In this document: one piece after another, positions 51,404 to 61,034 of the stretch
Numbering within the stretch: position 1 is the first letter of the stretch
How the letters are laid out: each line of letters starts with the position of its first letter
Origin: JAWXBM01 sp037968555
Lineage (GTDB): Bacteria > Pseudomonadota > Gammaproteobacteria > Xanthomonadales > SZUA-36
Assembly: GCA_037968555.1 (NCBI GenBank)
Contig: JBBKVS010000299.1
Location: 1 to 64,000, forward strand
Reading direction: 5' to 3'
Length of the DNA stretch: 64,000 nt
Program-made: the position numbers and the translations under genes
Notes under the pieces: model-generated
Told to the model about the DNA's origin: nothing
The model's database searches: none
What the model saw: the letters and a program-made list of their open reading frames with translations, nothing else

Positions 51404-52360
51404 TCAATCCTGGATTTCGCCATAGGACAACAGGCGCAAATAGCGCGACTCCAGTAGTTGTTCTGCATTCATGTGATCCAGCTCGGCCAGTTGGCGTTCA
51501 ATGCAATCACCAATGCGACGGGCTACTTCGTCCGGTTCTTTGTGTGCGCCGCCCAGGGGCTCAGGAATAACCTCATCGATTAATCCCATGGCTTTGAGGC
51601 GATCGGAAGTAATGCCCAGGGCCGTGGCGGCCTCTTCAGCATTGCCGGCATCTTTCCACAATATGGAAGCGCAGCCCTCGGGAGAAATAACTGAATAGGT
51701 GCTGTATTCCAGCATATTGACCCGGTCTCCAATACCAATGGCCAATGCACCGCCGGAGCCACCTTCACCCACTATATTGCAGACTATCGGCACTGGTAAG
51801 CGAGACATGACGGCGAGGTTGCGGGCTATCGCTTCCGACTGGCCACGCTCTTCCGCGCCTACACCGGGGTAAGCACCGGGCGTGTCAATAAAAGTGACCA
51901 GTGGCAGCCTGAAGCGGGCAGCCATATTCATCAAACGCAAGGCCTTGCGATAACCCTCGGGACGCGGCATTCCAAAATTCCGGAACACTTTGGCCTTGGT
52001 GTCGCGGCCTTTTTGATGGCCAATGATCAGGATGGAACGTCCGCGAAAGCTCGCCAGGCCACCAACGATGGCATGATCATCGGCGAATGCCCGGTCCCCA
52101 TGCAGTTCGTGAAATTCATCAAACAGCTTCTCCACATAGTCCAGGGTGTACGGGCGCTGAGGATGGCGGCTGAGTTGGGAAATCTGCCAGGGAGTCAGGT
52201 TGCTGAAAATTCCCTGGATTTTCTGCCGCATCTTGATCTGCAGTCGCTGAATTTCTTCATCAAGATTTATGGCATTGTCCGAACCCACATTGCGCAGCTC
52301 ATCGATTTTCGCTTGTAGCTCGGCAATGGGTTGTTCGAAATCAAGGTAATTGGGGTTCAT
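51404..52360 (-). CDS. accA: Acetyl-CoA carboxylase carboxyltransferase subunit alpha
   Basis: Transfers the carboxyl group from biotin to acetyl-CoA in the first step of fatty acid synthesis. The 318-residue protein has an N-terminal helical region, PQRPYTLDYVEKLF, TFIDTPGAYPGVGAEERGQSEAIARNL and GEGGSGGALAIG, and the oxyanion glycines. It leads the accA-tilS-xseB-ispA-dxs group. Confidence 0.97.
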   Translation of the reverse strand: MNPNYLDFEQPIAELQAKIDELRNVGSDNAINLDEEIQRLQIKMRQKIQGIFSNLTPWQISQLSRHPQRPYTLDYVEKLFDEFHELHGDRAFADDHAIVGGLASFRGRSILIIGHQKGRDTKAKVFRNFGMPRPEGYRKALRLMNMAARFRLPLVTFIDTPGAYPGVGAEERGQSEAIARNLAVMSRLPVPIVCNIVGEGGSGGALAIGIGDRVNMLEYSTYSVISPEGCASILWKDAGNAEEAATALGITSDRLKAMGLIDEVIPEPLGGAHKEPDEVARRIGDCIERQLAELDHMNAEQLLESRYLRLLSYGEIQD

Positions 52361-52470
52361 GTGGAACTCTCATCAAGTCTTGCGGCGCATTATAGCCAGC
52401 GCATTATAGCCTTAGCGGCCGTTTGTCCCACTTTGTACAGCATTGCGCCGGGTCAAAGCAATGCAGCGGA

Positions 52471-53355
52471 TCAGTCCAGGGTAGCCAGAGATTGTGCTGT
52501 CAGCCGCGGAATTTTGTGCAATGACCAATGAGCGACAGCCCAATCCCAGGTGTCCTGCCAATCCAGCAGTGGTGGCTCGTGGCCAAGAAATTTCAAAGCC
52601 AGCCTCAGACTGGGCAGTGGGTCGTGATTGCGCAGCGGATCAGACTGCAGCCGCTTGCTCAATTTATGCCCATCGCTTTGGGTCACCAGCGGAATATGTG
52701 CGTAGTGGGGGGTGGGCAAACTGAGGCATTGTTGCAACCAGATCTGGCGTGGCGTGGAGTCCAGCAAGTCCGCGCCGCGGATGATGTCGGTAACCTGTTG
52801 GAATGCATCATCCACAACCACAGCCAGTTGGTACGCAAATAAACCATCGGCACGGCGTATGACAAAATCACCAGATTGACTATTAAGGTCATTTCGAACT
52901 TTGCCCTGGATACCATCTTCAAATTCCACCACGCGATCCTGGGTGCGCAGGCGCAAAGCACGTGGTCTTTTACCCGCAGGCAGGCCTGTGCTGCAGGTGC
53001 CTGGGTATATGCCCGAATCGGGTAGCTCACTTCGGCTACAACCACACCAGTAAGCCAGGTCTTTTTCAATCAATTGTTGGCAAGCGGATTGATAGGCAGC
53101 AGCTCTCTGGTTTTGATAGAGAACCTCACCATCTGGCCTCATACCCCAACATCCCAGATCGTGAATGATGGAGGCTGCACTACCTGCTACTTCGCGGGGA
53201 GGGTCCAGGTCTTCAACGCGCAACAGCCATAAACCTGCAGCTTTTTTTGCATCAAGAAAGCTGGCCAGCGCCGCCAGCAGGGATCCAATATGCAGATCAC
53301 CAGTGGGAGAAGGCGCAAAGCGGCCGATATAGGGTTTAGTGAAGTGTTGAAGCAT
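52471..53355 (-). CDS. gluQ: Glutamyl-Q tRNA(Asp) synthetase
   Basis: A truncated class I synthetase paralogue that glutamylates queuosine in tRNA(Asp). The 294-residue protein has GRFAPSPTGDLHIGSLLAAL with the HIGH-like HIGS, the zinc cysteines in YWCGCSRSELPDSGIYPGTC, and KLSKR. It lacks the anticodon-binding domain of GltX. In many relatives dksA is adjacent; here the FimX-like gene is upstream instead. Confidence 0.93.
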   Translation of the reverse strand: MLQHFTKPYIGRFAPSPTGDLHIGSLLAALASFLDAKKAAGLWLLRVEDLDPPREVAGSAASIIHDLGCWGMRPDGEVLYQNQRAAAYQSACQQLIEKDLAYWCGCSRSELPDSGIYPGTCSTGLPAGKRPRALRLRTQDRVVEFEDGIQGKVRNDLNSQSGDFVIRRADGLFAYQLAVVVDDAFQQVTDIIRGADLLDSTPRQIWLQQCLSLPTPHYAHIPLVTQSDGHKLSKRLQSDPLRNHDPLPSLRLALKFLGHEPPLLDWQDTWDWAVAHWSLHKIPRLTAQSLATLD

Positions 53356-53436
53356 GAAGATTCAGTCTACTGCATGCTTGCAATAGCTAATACCAGTTGT
53401 TTGCTCAAGCGATTTTTGCAGAGACAAACTGACTGC

Positions 53437-55464
53437 TTATTGTGCAACAACCTGTGAGCTTTCTTTGAGAAAAGCGCCTGCGATTAGCTTAATGCCACAT
53501 TGCCACAATATGGCCAGGCTGGAGGTATCCGCCACTTCATCTGCAATTACGGTGACTTTGTGCTGTTCAGCCAATTCCACAATATTTCTGATGATTTCCT
53601 GGTTGCCGGTATTGCCGATCAGGCTTTCCGTCAACGTGGGTTGCAGTTTCAGGTAAGAGGCCTGCACGTGCTCCAGTAACTGGTTACAACGTCGATCACC
53701 ATTGAAGGCTGAGATAGACAAGCGACAGCCATAGGGTTGCAGTTCCTGCATTAACCTTTGCACCGGTTTGAGATTGGTTTGTGCAGTGCTTGCTGAAACC
53801 TGGACGATCATCTTTTTGCCTTCTATACAGAATGCTTCCATCTGTTCAATTAACCAGCCTGGGAAACTGTAATCCAGAATGGAATTGGAGCTGAGACTGA
53901 TGATCTGTCGTTCGCTGCTCTCTGCGAAATTTTTGAGCAGTTCAGGTATAAGCTGGCGATCAATGGTGCCAGCCAGGTCATTGCGGTCGGCAATTGCCAT
54001 GAATTTTTCTGGAGAGAGGTTGCCGGCTTCATCGCGCAGGTAAATCATGTTTTCAACCAGGTGTTCACCTTCACCATCCAGGTCGACAATGGGCTGATGA
54101 ACTGCATAAAGATCATCGTTACTCAAAGCGTATTTAATACGCTCAATCCATTCGCGATCATCCTGGAAGTTGCTCACAGCGGTGAGCTGCGGCCGGAATA
54201 CGATGGCCTGATTACCATCAACAGTAGCTTCGGTTTGGGCCTTGCGGGCGCCGGCCAATACTTCAGTCGAATTTCTGGCCAGCCGGCCCAGTGTGGCAAT
54301 GCCAATGCTGCAAGTCAGGCTGACAGAACGATCACCGATTTCTGTGAGGTGGCTGCGGAATGCTTTAAGTAAACTCTCTGCGTAAGCTTCAATTTCTTCC
54401 ATGTTGCGCTTGTTGGTAAGAACGGCAAAACCGTGCTCACCGATGCGGGCAGGGTAATCGTCATCGGCAAGGCAAGAGCGCAGCACTTGCGCCTGGTCGG
54501 AAGTGAAGGAATCCATGCTCGCCACATCCAGATCTGCGATCAATTCATTCAAACCATCAGGTTCCAGGTATATGACGGCAGCAACGCTTTCAGCGGTATG
54601 AGGCTCTTCCAGCTTGGCATCCAGCTTGTCAATAAAGGCCCTGCGATTGCCCAACCGGGTAAGTGGGTCGGTTACTCTCAGGCGGTCCAACTCAGCTTGC
54701 AATTCGGCTGTGGCGTCCAGCTGTTGTACCTGCATTTGTATGCAGTCTTCCCCGTTGAACTTGGCAGCAGAAAAAACCAGTCCGGCATCAAACTCGCTGC
54801 CATCAGGACGGGTAACACAAACCTGCAGGGACTCTTCTGGAAATTCGCCTTTGGAAAGCTTTTTCAGAATAATTTTGAGGTTGCCTTGTTCGGTTTTCAT
54901 CATTTCCAGCAAAGAGAGGCCGTCGATTTCTTCCGTATCGTGCACATGCAAAGCTTCGAGATATGCCCGATTGGCATACACATGCAAACCCTCATGAATG
55001 TACGCTATGGCATCGCGAGCGCTGTCCAGCAGAAGATCAAAGCGGTGTTCAAGTTCCTGCAGACGGTCGCGTTGCTGCCCATGGGCTTCACCCTGCTCAT
55101 GGCTATCCAGCATTTGGCTGATGCAGGCTAAGAGCAGTTTTTCGTTGGTAGAATTTATGACCAGACAGGGGGCAACTTTCAGTGACTCTATCAAAGTCTC
55201 GGGATTATCCAGGGCAGAGTACAGAGCCAGCGGTACCCTATGATCGCTGGCCAATTGGTATATTTCTTCCAGATTGGCGTAGCGGGATTCAGGGTTTACG
55301 TAAATGATAACCAGTGGTTTGTCCTGATCCAGAGATTGCTTGACCTCTGCGGACTTGCTTGCATGAATTACATGAATCTTGATTCCGGAATTACGCAGCA
55401 GAGAGTTAATCCCATCTGCAACTTCCGGTGTCTTGTCAACGACAAGAAGATTCGTGCTATCCAT
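53437..55464 (-). CDS. FimX-like REC-PAS-GGDEF-EAL protein, both enzyme motifs degenerate
   Basis: Similar in architecture to P. aeruginosa FimX, which binds cyclic di-GMP and controls type IV pili. The 675-residue protein has a receiver-like domain (1-120), a helical linker, a PAS domain (about 150-265), a GGDEF domain (about 285-425) and an EAL domain (about 440-675). The GGDEF motif reads GEHGF and the EAL position reads ENM, so neither cyclase nor phosphodiesterase activity is expected. TDPLTRLGNRRAF is kept in the GGDEF domain. The receiver also lacks a clear phospho-acceptor pattern. ATG 55464 is chosen because GGAG lies nine bases before it. No pilus gene is near. Confidence 0.82.
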   Translation of the reverse strand: MDSTNLLVVDKTPEVADGINSLLRNSGIKIHVIHASKSAEVKQSLDQDKPLVIIYVNPESRYANLEEIYQLASDHRVPLALYSALDNPETLIESLKVAPCLVINSTNEKLLLACISQMLDSHEQGEAHGQQRDRLQELEHRFDLLLDSARDAIAYIHEGLHVYANRAYLEALHVHDTEEIDGLSLLEMMKTEQGNLKIILKKLSKGEFPEESLQVCVTRPDGSEFDAGLVFSAAKFNGEDCIQMQVQQLDATAELQAELDRLRVTDPLTRLGNRRAFIDKLDAKLEEPHTAESVAAVIYLEPDGLNELIADLDVASMDSFTSDQAQVLRSCLADDDYPARIGEHGFAVLTNKRNMEEIEAYAESLLKAFRSHLTEIGDRSVSLTCSIGIATLGRLARNSTEVLAGARKAQTEATVDGNQAIVFRPQLTAVSNFQDDREWIERIKYALSNDDLYAVHQPIVDLDGEGEHLVENMIYLRDEAGNLSPEKFMAIADRNDLAGTIDRQLIPELLKNFAESSERQIISLSSNSILDYSFPGWLIEQMEAFCIEGKKMIVQVSASTAQTNLKPVQRLMQELQPYGCRLSISAFNGDRRCNQLLEHVQASYLKLQPTLTESLIGNTGNQEIIRNIVELAEQHKVTVIADEVADTSSLAILWQCGIKLIAGAFLKESSQVVAQ

Positions 55465-55772
55465 AGCATAGATCTCCAAACCCTATTTATTAGAGCTTTT
55501 TTAACATGATTATCTATAATAAATCAATTAATTATCTGACTTTCTGAATACTGATTCCATGTAGCCAAGTAATTCAGATGCATTTGATTATGAACCAATC
55601 CACCGCTTATTTATAGCCTGCAAGGTGTATTTGAAAATTTTTACCCGATATTGTGAGCTTTGAGCTTGAAATAAATTGGGAAAACAGCTTAAAACCGTGC
55701 GATAGGCGAAAATATATTCGTGTGAATTAAGAATCAAAACTTAGGGTAGCTCAATAATCCAGTGCCTGAGGT

Positions 55773-55794
55773 GCGCATTTAATTTAAAATGCGC
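55773..55794. repeat. Hairpin upstream of efp
   Basis: GCGCATTT (55773-55780) pairs perfectly with AAATGCGC (55787-55794) around AATTTA. It lies about 35 bases before the candidate efp promoter, so it might terminate upstream transcription or serve as an operator. Confidence 0.5.
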
Positions 55795-55827
55795 GACTTT
55801 GCTCGTGCTCAGTATTATCACCGAATC

Positions 55828-55855
55828 TTGATACTGGCCGAGATAGCCAAATTAT
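55828..55855 (+). promoter_or_regulatory. Candidate efp promoter
   Basis: TTGATA (55828-55833) and AATTAT (55850-55855) are separated by 16 bases. This fits sigma-70 moderately and would give a short leader before ATG 55884. Confidence 0.35.
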
Positions 55856-55883
55856 TCCAGGCACCGATTACACGGAGACAGCA

Positions 55884-56453
55884 ATGGCGTTTTATAGCAC
55901 CAATGAATTCAAGGCCGGACTCAAAATTATTCTGGATGGTGATCCTTACAACATCGTCGAAAATGAGTTTGTAAAACCCGGTAAGGGTCAGGCATTTAGC
56001 CGGGTAAGGGTCAGGAATCTGAAATCCGGTCGCGTGCTGGAGCGTACTTTCCGTTCAGGTGAATCCGTAGAAGCAGCCGACATTTTCGAGCTGAATGTCC
56101 AATACCTCTATAACGATGGAGAATTTTGGCACTTCATGGAGCAGGATACCTTTGAGCAACATGCCTGTTCAAAGGAAGGGGTTGGTGATGCGGCGCTGTG
56201 GTTGAAAGAAGAGGATATCTGCCAGGTCATGCTTTACAACGGTGAGCCGTTGACCGTAACACCCCCTAATTTTGTTGAGTTGCGCATTGTAGAAACCGAT
56301 CCTGGCCTTCGCGGGGACACCTCGGGCGGTGGCGGCAAACCGGCAACCCTGGAAACCGGCGCTGTAGTTCGCGTGCCCCTGTTTGTTTCCAATGAAGAAT
56401 TGATACGAGTCGATACCCGTACTGGCGATTATGTGTCACGCGTGAAGGAATAG
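55884..56453 (+). CDS. efp: Translation elongation factor P
   Basis: EF-P rescues ribosomes stalled at proline runs. The 189-residue protein has the three OB-like domains and the modification loop FVKPGKGQAF with Lys34. Because residue 34 is lysine, an EpmA-type lysylation is expected rather than rhamnosylation of arginine as in Pseudomonas. No modification gene is nearby. CGGAGAC precedes the ATG. Confidence 0.97.
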   Translation: MAFYSTNEFKAGLKIILDGDPYNIVENEFVKPGKGQAFSRVRVRNLKSGRVLERTFRSGESVEAADIFELNVQYLYNDGEFWHFMEQDTFEQHACSKEGVGDAALWLKEEDICQVMLYNGEPLTVTPPNFVELRIVETDPGLRGDTSGGGGKPATLETGAVVRVPLFVSNEELIRVDTRTGDYVSRVKE

Positions 56454-56497
56454 TTTTTAAAGTTTACCGCAATCATAAGGATGCGAGTATTTCTAAA

Positions 56498-57817
56498 ATG
56501 AGCGTGATTAGCTTGATAAGTGCACGCTACATCGTGCCTGTTCGGCCACGAGGCGAGGTATTGCAGCACCATACAGCAGTACTGCAAAACCAGAAGATAC
56601 GGGAAGTCCTGCCGACAGTTGAAGCCAGGAGCCGATATCCGCAGGCCAGGGAAACACAACTTAACAATCATGTGTTATTGCCCGGCCTGATCAACATGCA
56701 TACCCATTCTCCCATGACCTTGTTGCGCGGTTATGCGGACGATATGGATATGCAGAGCTGGCTGCAGGACCGAATCTGGCCAGCAGAGAGCAGGCATGTA
56801 TCCAAGGAATTTGTTGCTGACGGAACCCGATTGGCCATTGCCGAGATGCTGCGTTCCGGTACCACCTGCTTCAATGAACAGTATTTTTTCCCTGAGGTCA
56901 TGGCAGAAGTGGTACACGAGTGTGGCATTCGGGCTGCTATCAGCTTTCCTGTTCTCGATATGCCGACCATGTGGTCTTCATCTGCAGCTGATTGCCTGGC
57001 CATGGCCGAAGAACAATTTGCCGCTACCCAAGATACGGACAGAATTTGCTATGCCCTTGCACCCCACGCTCCTTACACTGTGGGTGATGACAGCTTTCTG
57101 AAAATTGCCCGTTTGTCCCAGGACTGGAATGTGCCGATCAATATGCACTTGCTGGAAACGGGCTATGATGTCAGTCATTCCCTGGCTGAATACTCTGAAC
57201 GTCCACTTCAACGCTTGCAGCGATTAGGTCTGTTGAATCAGCGTTTGCTTGCTGTGCACATGACCCAATTGGAGCCGGTCGATATTGAGCTGTTGGCCAG
57301 GCATGGAGTGCAGGTCATTCATTGTCCGCGATCCAACCTGAAGTTGGCCAGTGGCTATTGTCCGGTCAGTAGCTTGCTGGATGCGGGTGTCAATGTTTCT
57401 GTCGGTACGGATGGTGCAGCCAGCAACAACAAGCTTGATCTGCTTGCTGAGGCCCAAATGGCTGCATTATTGGCCAAAGGACAGAGCGACCAAGCCACCG
57501 CTGTGGATGCTTTTACCCTCTTGGAAATGATGACCATTAACGCTGCTATGGCCTTGGGACAAGGTGAAACCCTGGGTAGTATTGAAGCAGGCAAATGGGC
57601 TGATCTGGTGGCACTTGATCTGGCCCAGCCGGAAACACAGCCCGTGCACAACGTGGTCTCGCACATTGCCTATGCGGCGTCCAGCAGCCAGTTCTCCGAT
57701 GTCTGGGTGGCGGGAAAACGTTTGCTGCAGGATCGCGTATTGGCTCACATGGATATTGTCGATGTGTTGGCAAAGGCCGAGACTTGGCGTATTCGCATTG
57801 CTGCAAATGCGGTTTAA
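56498..57817 (+). CDS. mtaD: 5-methylthioadenosine/S-adenosylhomocysteine deaminase (TRZ/ATZ family)
   Basis: Metal-dependent deaminase that acts on methylthioadenosine or S-adenosylhomocysteine. The 439-residue amidohydrolase has LPGLINMHTHSPMTLLRGYADD with the HxH pair, HAPYTV, NMHLLET, and VGTDGAASNNKLDLL. In Pseudomonas and its relatives this gene lies directly ahead of ubiG, as here (25 bases). Removing the methylation by-product next to a methyltransferase gene makes metabolic sense. Confidence 0.9.
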   Translation: MSVISLISARYIVPVRPRGEVLQHHTAVLQNQKIREVLPTVEARSRYPQARETQLNNHVLLPGLINMHTHSPMTLLRGYADDMDMQSWLQDRIWPAESRHVSKEFVADGTRLAIAEMLRSGTTCFNEQYFFPEVMAEVVHECGIRAAISFPVLDMPTMWSSSAADCLAMAEEQFAATQDTDRICYALAPHAPYTVGDDSFLKIARLSQDWNVPINMHLLETGYDVSHSLAEYSERPLQRLQRLGLLNQRLLAVHMTQLEPVDIELLARHGVQVIHCPRSNLKLASGYCPVSSLLDAGVNVSVGTDGAASNNKLDLLAEAQMAALLAKGQSDQATAVDAFTLLEMMTINAAMALGQGETLGSIEAGKWADLVALDLAQPETQPVHNVVSHIAYAASSSQFSDVWVAGKRLLQDRVLAHMDIVDVLAKAETWRIRIAANAV

Positions 57818-57842
57818 ATCAGCGGTGCCGGGAACAAATTAA

Positions 57843-58562
57843 ATGGAAGGTTCTGTACATAAACCCAATCTTGATCAGGAAGAGCGTCGCAAGTTTGATG
57901 ACCTGGCTGCTTCCTGGTGGGATCCAAATGGTGCCTCCAAAGCCTTGCACGCGCTCAATCCTGCACGTTTAGCTTATGTGGCTGAGCGCTGTCAGTTGTC
58001 CGGTAGGCGGGTACTTGATGTGGGGTGTGGTGGCGGCATTCTGACAGAAGCCATGGCGCAAAAAGGTGCCCGTGTTACTGGAATTGACGTAGCCAGCAAG
58101 TCCCTTGCTGTGGCTAAGTTGCACCTGCTGGAGTCCGGTTTGCAAGCCGACTACCTCGAAACAACGGTAGAAGAACACGCTACTGCAGGAGTTGCACCTT
58201 ATGATGTCATCACCTGCATGGAAATGTTAGAGCATGTTCCTGACCCCGAATCAGTTGTACACAGCATCGGTTCATTGTTGAAGCCGGGCGGTCACGTATT
58301 TCTTTCCACCATCAACAGAAACCCGTTGGCATTTGGCATGGCCATAATCGGCGCTGAATATGTTGCACGATTGTTGCCGCGTGGTACCCATCGCTATGAT
58401 CGTTTCATTCGTCCTTCGGAATTGAGCAGTTGGTTGCGCAATGCCGACCTGTCTACCGAAGACATTCGTGGCCTGCATTACGATCCGCTGGGCGGGTCGG
58501 TGAAGTTGGGTGGTCACGTGAGAGTGAACTATTTATTGCATGCCAAACGGGCAGACTGTTGA
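57843..58562 (+). CDS. ubiG: Ubiquinone biosynthesis O-methyltransferase UbiG
   Basis: Performs the two O-methylations of ubiquinone synthesis. The 239-residue protein has the SAM-binding motif VLDVGCGGGILTEAMA, ITCMEMLEHVPDP and the DLAASWWDPNGASKALH start typical for UbiG. The stop overlaps the next gene's start codon (TTGA). Confidence 0.97.
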   Translation: MEGSVHKPNLDQEERRKFDDLAASWWDPNGASKALHALNPARLAYVAERCQLSGRRVLDVGCGGGILTEAMAQKGARVTGIDVASKSLAVAKLHLLESGLQADYLETTVEEHATAGVAPYDVITCMEMLEHVPDPESVVHSIGSLLKPGGHVFLSTINRNPLAFGMAIIGAEYVARLLPRGTHRYDRFIRPSELSSWLRNADLSTEDIRGLHYDPLGGSVKLGGHVRVNYLLHAKRADC

Positions 58563-59212
58563 AATCCATCAAGGCCATATTGTTCGATCTGGATGGAACC
58601 TTGCTGGATTCCGCACCCGATCTGGTAGCAGCCCTGAATTGGCTGCGTTCGACCAAGAAATTACCTGCGCTGGGTACAGCCAGCATGAGTCGACATGTAT
58701 CGCACGGCGCGGTAGGAATACTGAACGCCGGAATGCCAGCCACAAGTGCTGATCAATTTGCTGAATGGAAGGCTTTGTTCCTGGAAAGATATGCCGCTGT
58801 GGGTTATTGCGAATCGCGCTTGTACGACGGAATTCCGGAAGTACTGCAAGCGCTGGATCAGCGGGACATACCCTGGGGCATTGTTACCAACAAGATGGAA
58901 TCTCTGACCTTACCGATTTTGAAATCTGCAGGCCTGTTGGACCGAGCAGCTTCTGTGGTTTGTGGTGACACGCTGAATCGAAGCAAACCTGACCCTGCCC
59001 CGGTGTTGTTTGCTTGTGAACAATTGGCACTCGATCCTGCCAGAGTAATTTTCGCTGGGGATGACATCAGGGATATACAGGCAGGCAGAAGTGCGGGTTC
59101 AATGACTGCAGCGGTTCTGTACGGATATGGTTCACATGAATTCAGCGTCGAGCAATTGCGCGATAGTGTGGAAATTAATCGACCAGCAGATTTTCATAAG
59201 CTGTTGGAATGA
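58559..59212 (+). CDS. HAD phosphatase, phosphoglycolate phosphatase/MupP family
   Basis: A 217-residue HAD hydrolase with LFDLDGTLLDSAPDLV, IVTNKMESLT, and GDDIRDIQAGRSAG. Annotated relatives are called phosphoglycolate phosphatase, but the Pseudomonas gene after ubiG encodes MupP, which dephosphorylates N-acetylmuramic acid 6-phosphate in cell-wall recycling. Position after ubiG favours MupP; the sequence alone does not decide. TTG 58559 overlaps the ubiG stop and starts the family sequence. The frame is open further upstream inside ubiG but has no family match there. Confidence 0.85.
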   Translation: MKSIKAILFDLDGTLLDSAPDLVAALNWLRSTKKLPALGTASMSRHVSHGAVGILNAGMPATSADQFAEWKALFLERYAAVGYCESRLYDGIPEVLQALDQRDIPWGIVTNKMESLTLPILKSAGLLDRAASVVCGDTLNRSKPDPAPVLFACEQLALDPARVIFAGDDIRDIQAGRSAGSMTAAVLYGYGSHEFSVEQLRDSVEINRPADFHKLLE

Positions 59213-59266
59213 ATCCGCTTCAGCCGCATATTTCTGTATTGAGAAAATGACGAGTATCAAATCGTA

Positions 59267-60124
59267 ATGAGCAATGACTTCTTGCAAAAATTCATCTTTG
59301 AGGATATTCCGGTCAAAGGCTGCCTGGTCAGGTTGGAAAAGAGCTGGCAGGAAGTCCAGTCGCGCGCGCGACCGGGAAATGACGCATTGGAAATGCTCGG
59401 GCATGCACTCTGCGCAGCCGCGATACTCGGTAACTCAATTAAATTTGCCGGAACTGTGAGTCTGCAAGTCCAGTCTTCTGGGACATTGCGCTTTTTGCTG
59501 GGGCAATGCAGCAGTCAGCGCAATGTACGAGGCATAGCGCGTAAAAATGCAGAGCAAGAGAAATTACTGCTTGATCCTGTGCTTTCCATCAACCTGGAAC
59601 CAGAAGGCAGCGGAACGCCATACCAGGGGATAGTTTCAATGGAAGAAGGCTCATTGGCCAAAGCGCTGGAGCTCTACTTCACCCAGTCAGAGCAGCTTGA
59701 TACCCGGTTTTGGCTGGTGGCGAACCAGCATTCCTGCGCCGGTTTCATGTTGCAGCGCATGCCCGGTGAAGATCAGGAAGATGATGATTTTGACCGACTG
59801 GTACATCTGGCCTCGACTCTGTCAGATCAAGAACTGCTGAATACAGCGCCGGTGCGGTTGTTGCAACTGCTGTTCAATGAAGACACGGTGCGTTTGTTTG
59901 ATGCTGATGTGTTGCAATTTGGCTGCAAGTGCTCGATCGAACGGGTGGCGGGTGTATTGCAATCTCTGGGACAAGGCGATATCGATTCCCTGCTTGAAGA
60001 GCGCGGTGTTGTTGAGGTCAATTGCGAATATTGCGGTAAAGATTATCAATTTGACCGTGTTGATGTCGCCAGTCTGTTTGCAGACCCCTCGGTAAGGTTG
60101 GAAAGCCCGACCGGTGTACAGTAA
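59267..60124 (+). CDS. hslO: Redox-regulated chaperone Hsp33
   Basis: Hsp33 is activated by oxidation and protects proteins during oxidative and heat stress. The 285-residue protein has the conserved core and the C-terminal zinc centre with CKC followed by CEYCGK. Its length is normal. It sits where the yciK-like gene would follow in Pseudomonas. Confidence 0.93.
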   Translation: MSNDFLQKFIFEDIPVKGCLVRLEKSWQEVQSRARPGNDALEMLGHALCAAAILGNSIKFAGTVSLQVQSSGTLRFLLGQCSSQRNVRGIARKNAEQEKLLLDPVLSINLEPEGSGTPYQGIVSMEEGSLAKALELYFTQSEQLDTRFWLVANQHSCAGFMLQRMPGEDQEDDDFDRLVHLASTLSDQELLNTAPVRLLQLLFNEDTVRLFDADVLQFGCKCSIERVAGVLQSLGQGDIDSLLEERGVVEVNCEYCGKDYQFDRVDVASLFADPSVRLESPTGVQ

Positions 60125-60156
60125 TTGGGTGGAAAGCAACGTAGCAGTGAATTGCC

Positions 60157-61029
60157 ATGCGGGATGAATGCGCAGAGTTAATCAGTCGAAATTATCCGGT
60201 CTTGCGAATCAGCCTGCCGTATTGTGATCGGGCCCATGAATCGAAGCTGCAAGCCTTGTACGGTTTGCTCGCCACCATTGAAGAAAGCTTGTACCGCGCC
60301 AGCGACCCCGTTGTTTCAAACGCCAAACTGACTTGGTGGTTCGAGGAACTACAACAGGCAAGACGTGGCGATGGCAACCATCCTATTGCGCTCCAGTTAC
60401 AATCCAGTGGTGTGTTCGCAGCATGGCCTGAAGACCTGATTGAGCGATTATTTAGCTTGGCTATCAGGCGCACAGACCCGCCCGGCATCACTGATGAACA
60501 CAGCTTGCTGGAATTTTGCGAATCGATGGGTATGATTCAGCTGCAATTGGAGTCGGCATTACAGAATGGTTCTGTGCCTGATCGAAAAATGATTAGGTTA
60601 TCGGCTTCCATCAACGGACTGATGCAACTGTTTCGGGAGAGTTTCAAAGCCAGGCACGCTACTTACTATTGGGTGCCATTGGTCGAATGTGCACGCCTGG
60701 GTGCTGAACGACAAAAAATCGTTGAAGATCCTTCTGACATAAAAAGCCGCGAGGTATTTATTGGCATTATCGACGGCGTTCTGGATCACCAGGACAATGC
60801 GTTGAATTTTCCGCCTTGGCAGGAATTGCCTCGAGCCTGGGCCACCAGCAATCGGCACTGGCTGGTGTTCAGCCTGTTGCAGCAACGACAGTTGTTGCGT
60901 TTGCGTCGGGACCTGGCACAGCAAGGGCACTCTGGCGATAATGCAGCTCTGCTACGGCGAATCCGACTAAGCGATGGCTGGTACGCTTGGCGTGCGGCCA
61001 GACGGCTGAATGCGGTTGGAACGGGCTGA
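60157..61029 (+). CDS. Squalene/phytoene synthase family protein
   Basis: The 290-residue protein belongs to the all-helical squalene/phytoene synthase superfamily. It keeps AKLTWWFEELQQARRGD, but I do not see the paired DxxxD motifs required for prenyl diphosphate binding, so it may be a non-enzymatic member like the NDUFAF6-type assembly factors. A pathway partner is not present. The function is unknown. Confidence 0.75.
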   Translation: MRDECAELISRNYPVLRISLPYCDRAHESKLQALYGLLATIEESLYRASDPVVSNAKLTWWFEELQQARRGDGNHPIALQLQSSGVFAAWPEDLIERLFSLAIRRTDPPGITDEHSLLEFCESMGMIQLQLESALQNGSVPDRKMIRLSASINGLMQLFRESFKARHATYYWVPLVECARLGAERQKIVEDPSDIKSREVFIGIIDGVLDHQDNALNFPPWQELPRAWATSNRHWLVFSLLQQRQLLRLRRDLAQQGHSGDNAALLRRIRLSDGWYAWRAARRLNAVGTG

Positions 61030-61034
61030 ACACC

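Larger units (their letters stand above)
55465..55883. other. A/T-rich intergenic region between fimX-like gene and efp
   Basis: About 420 bases with no supported gene, bearing divergent promoters. It is notably A/T-rich between 55490 and 55760 compared with its surroundings. A hairpin and a promoter candidate for efp are listed separately. Confidence 0.7.
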
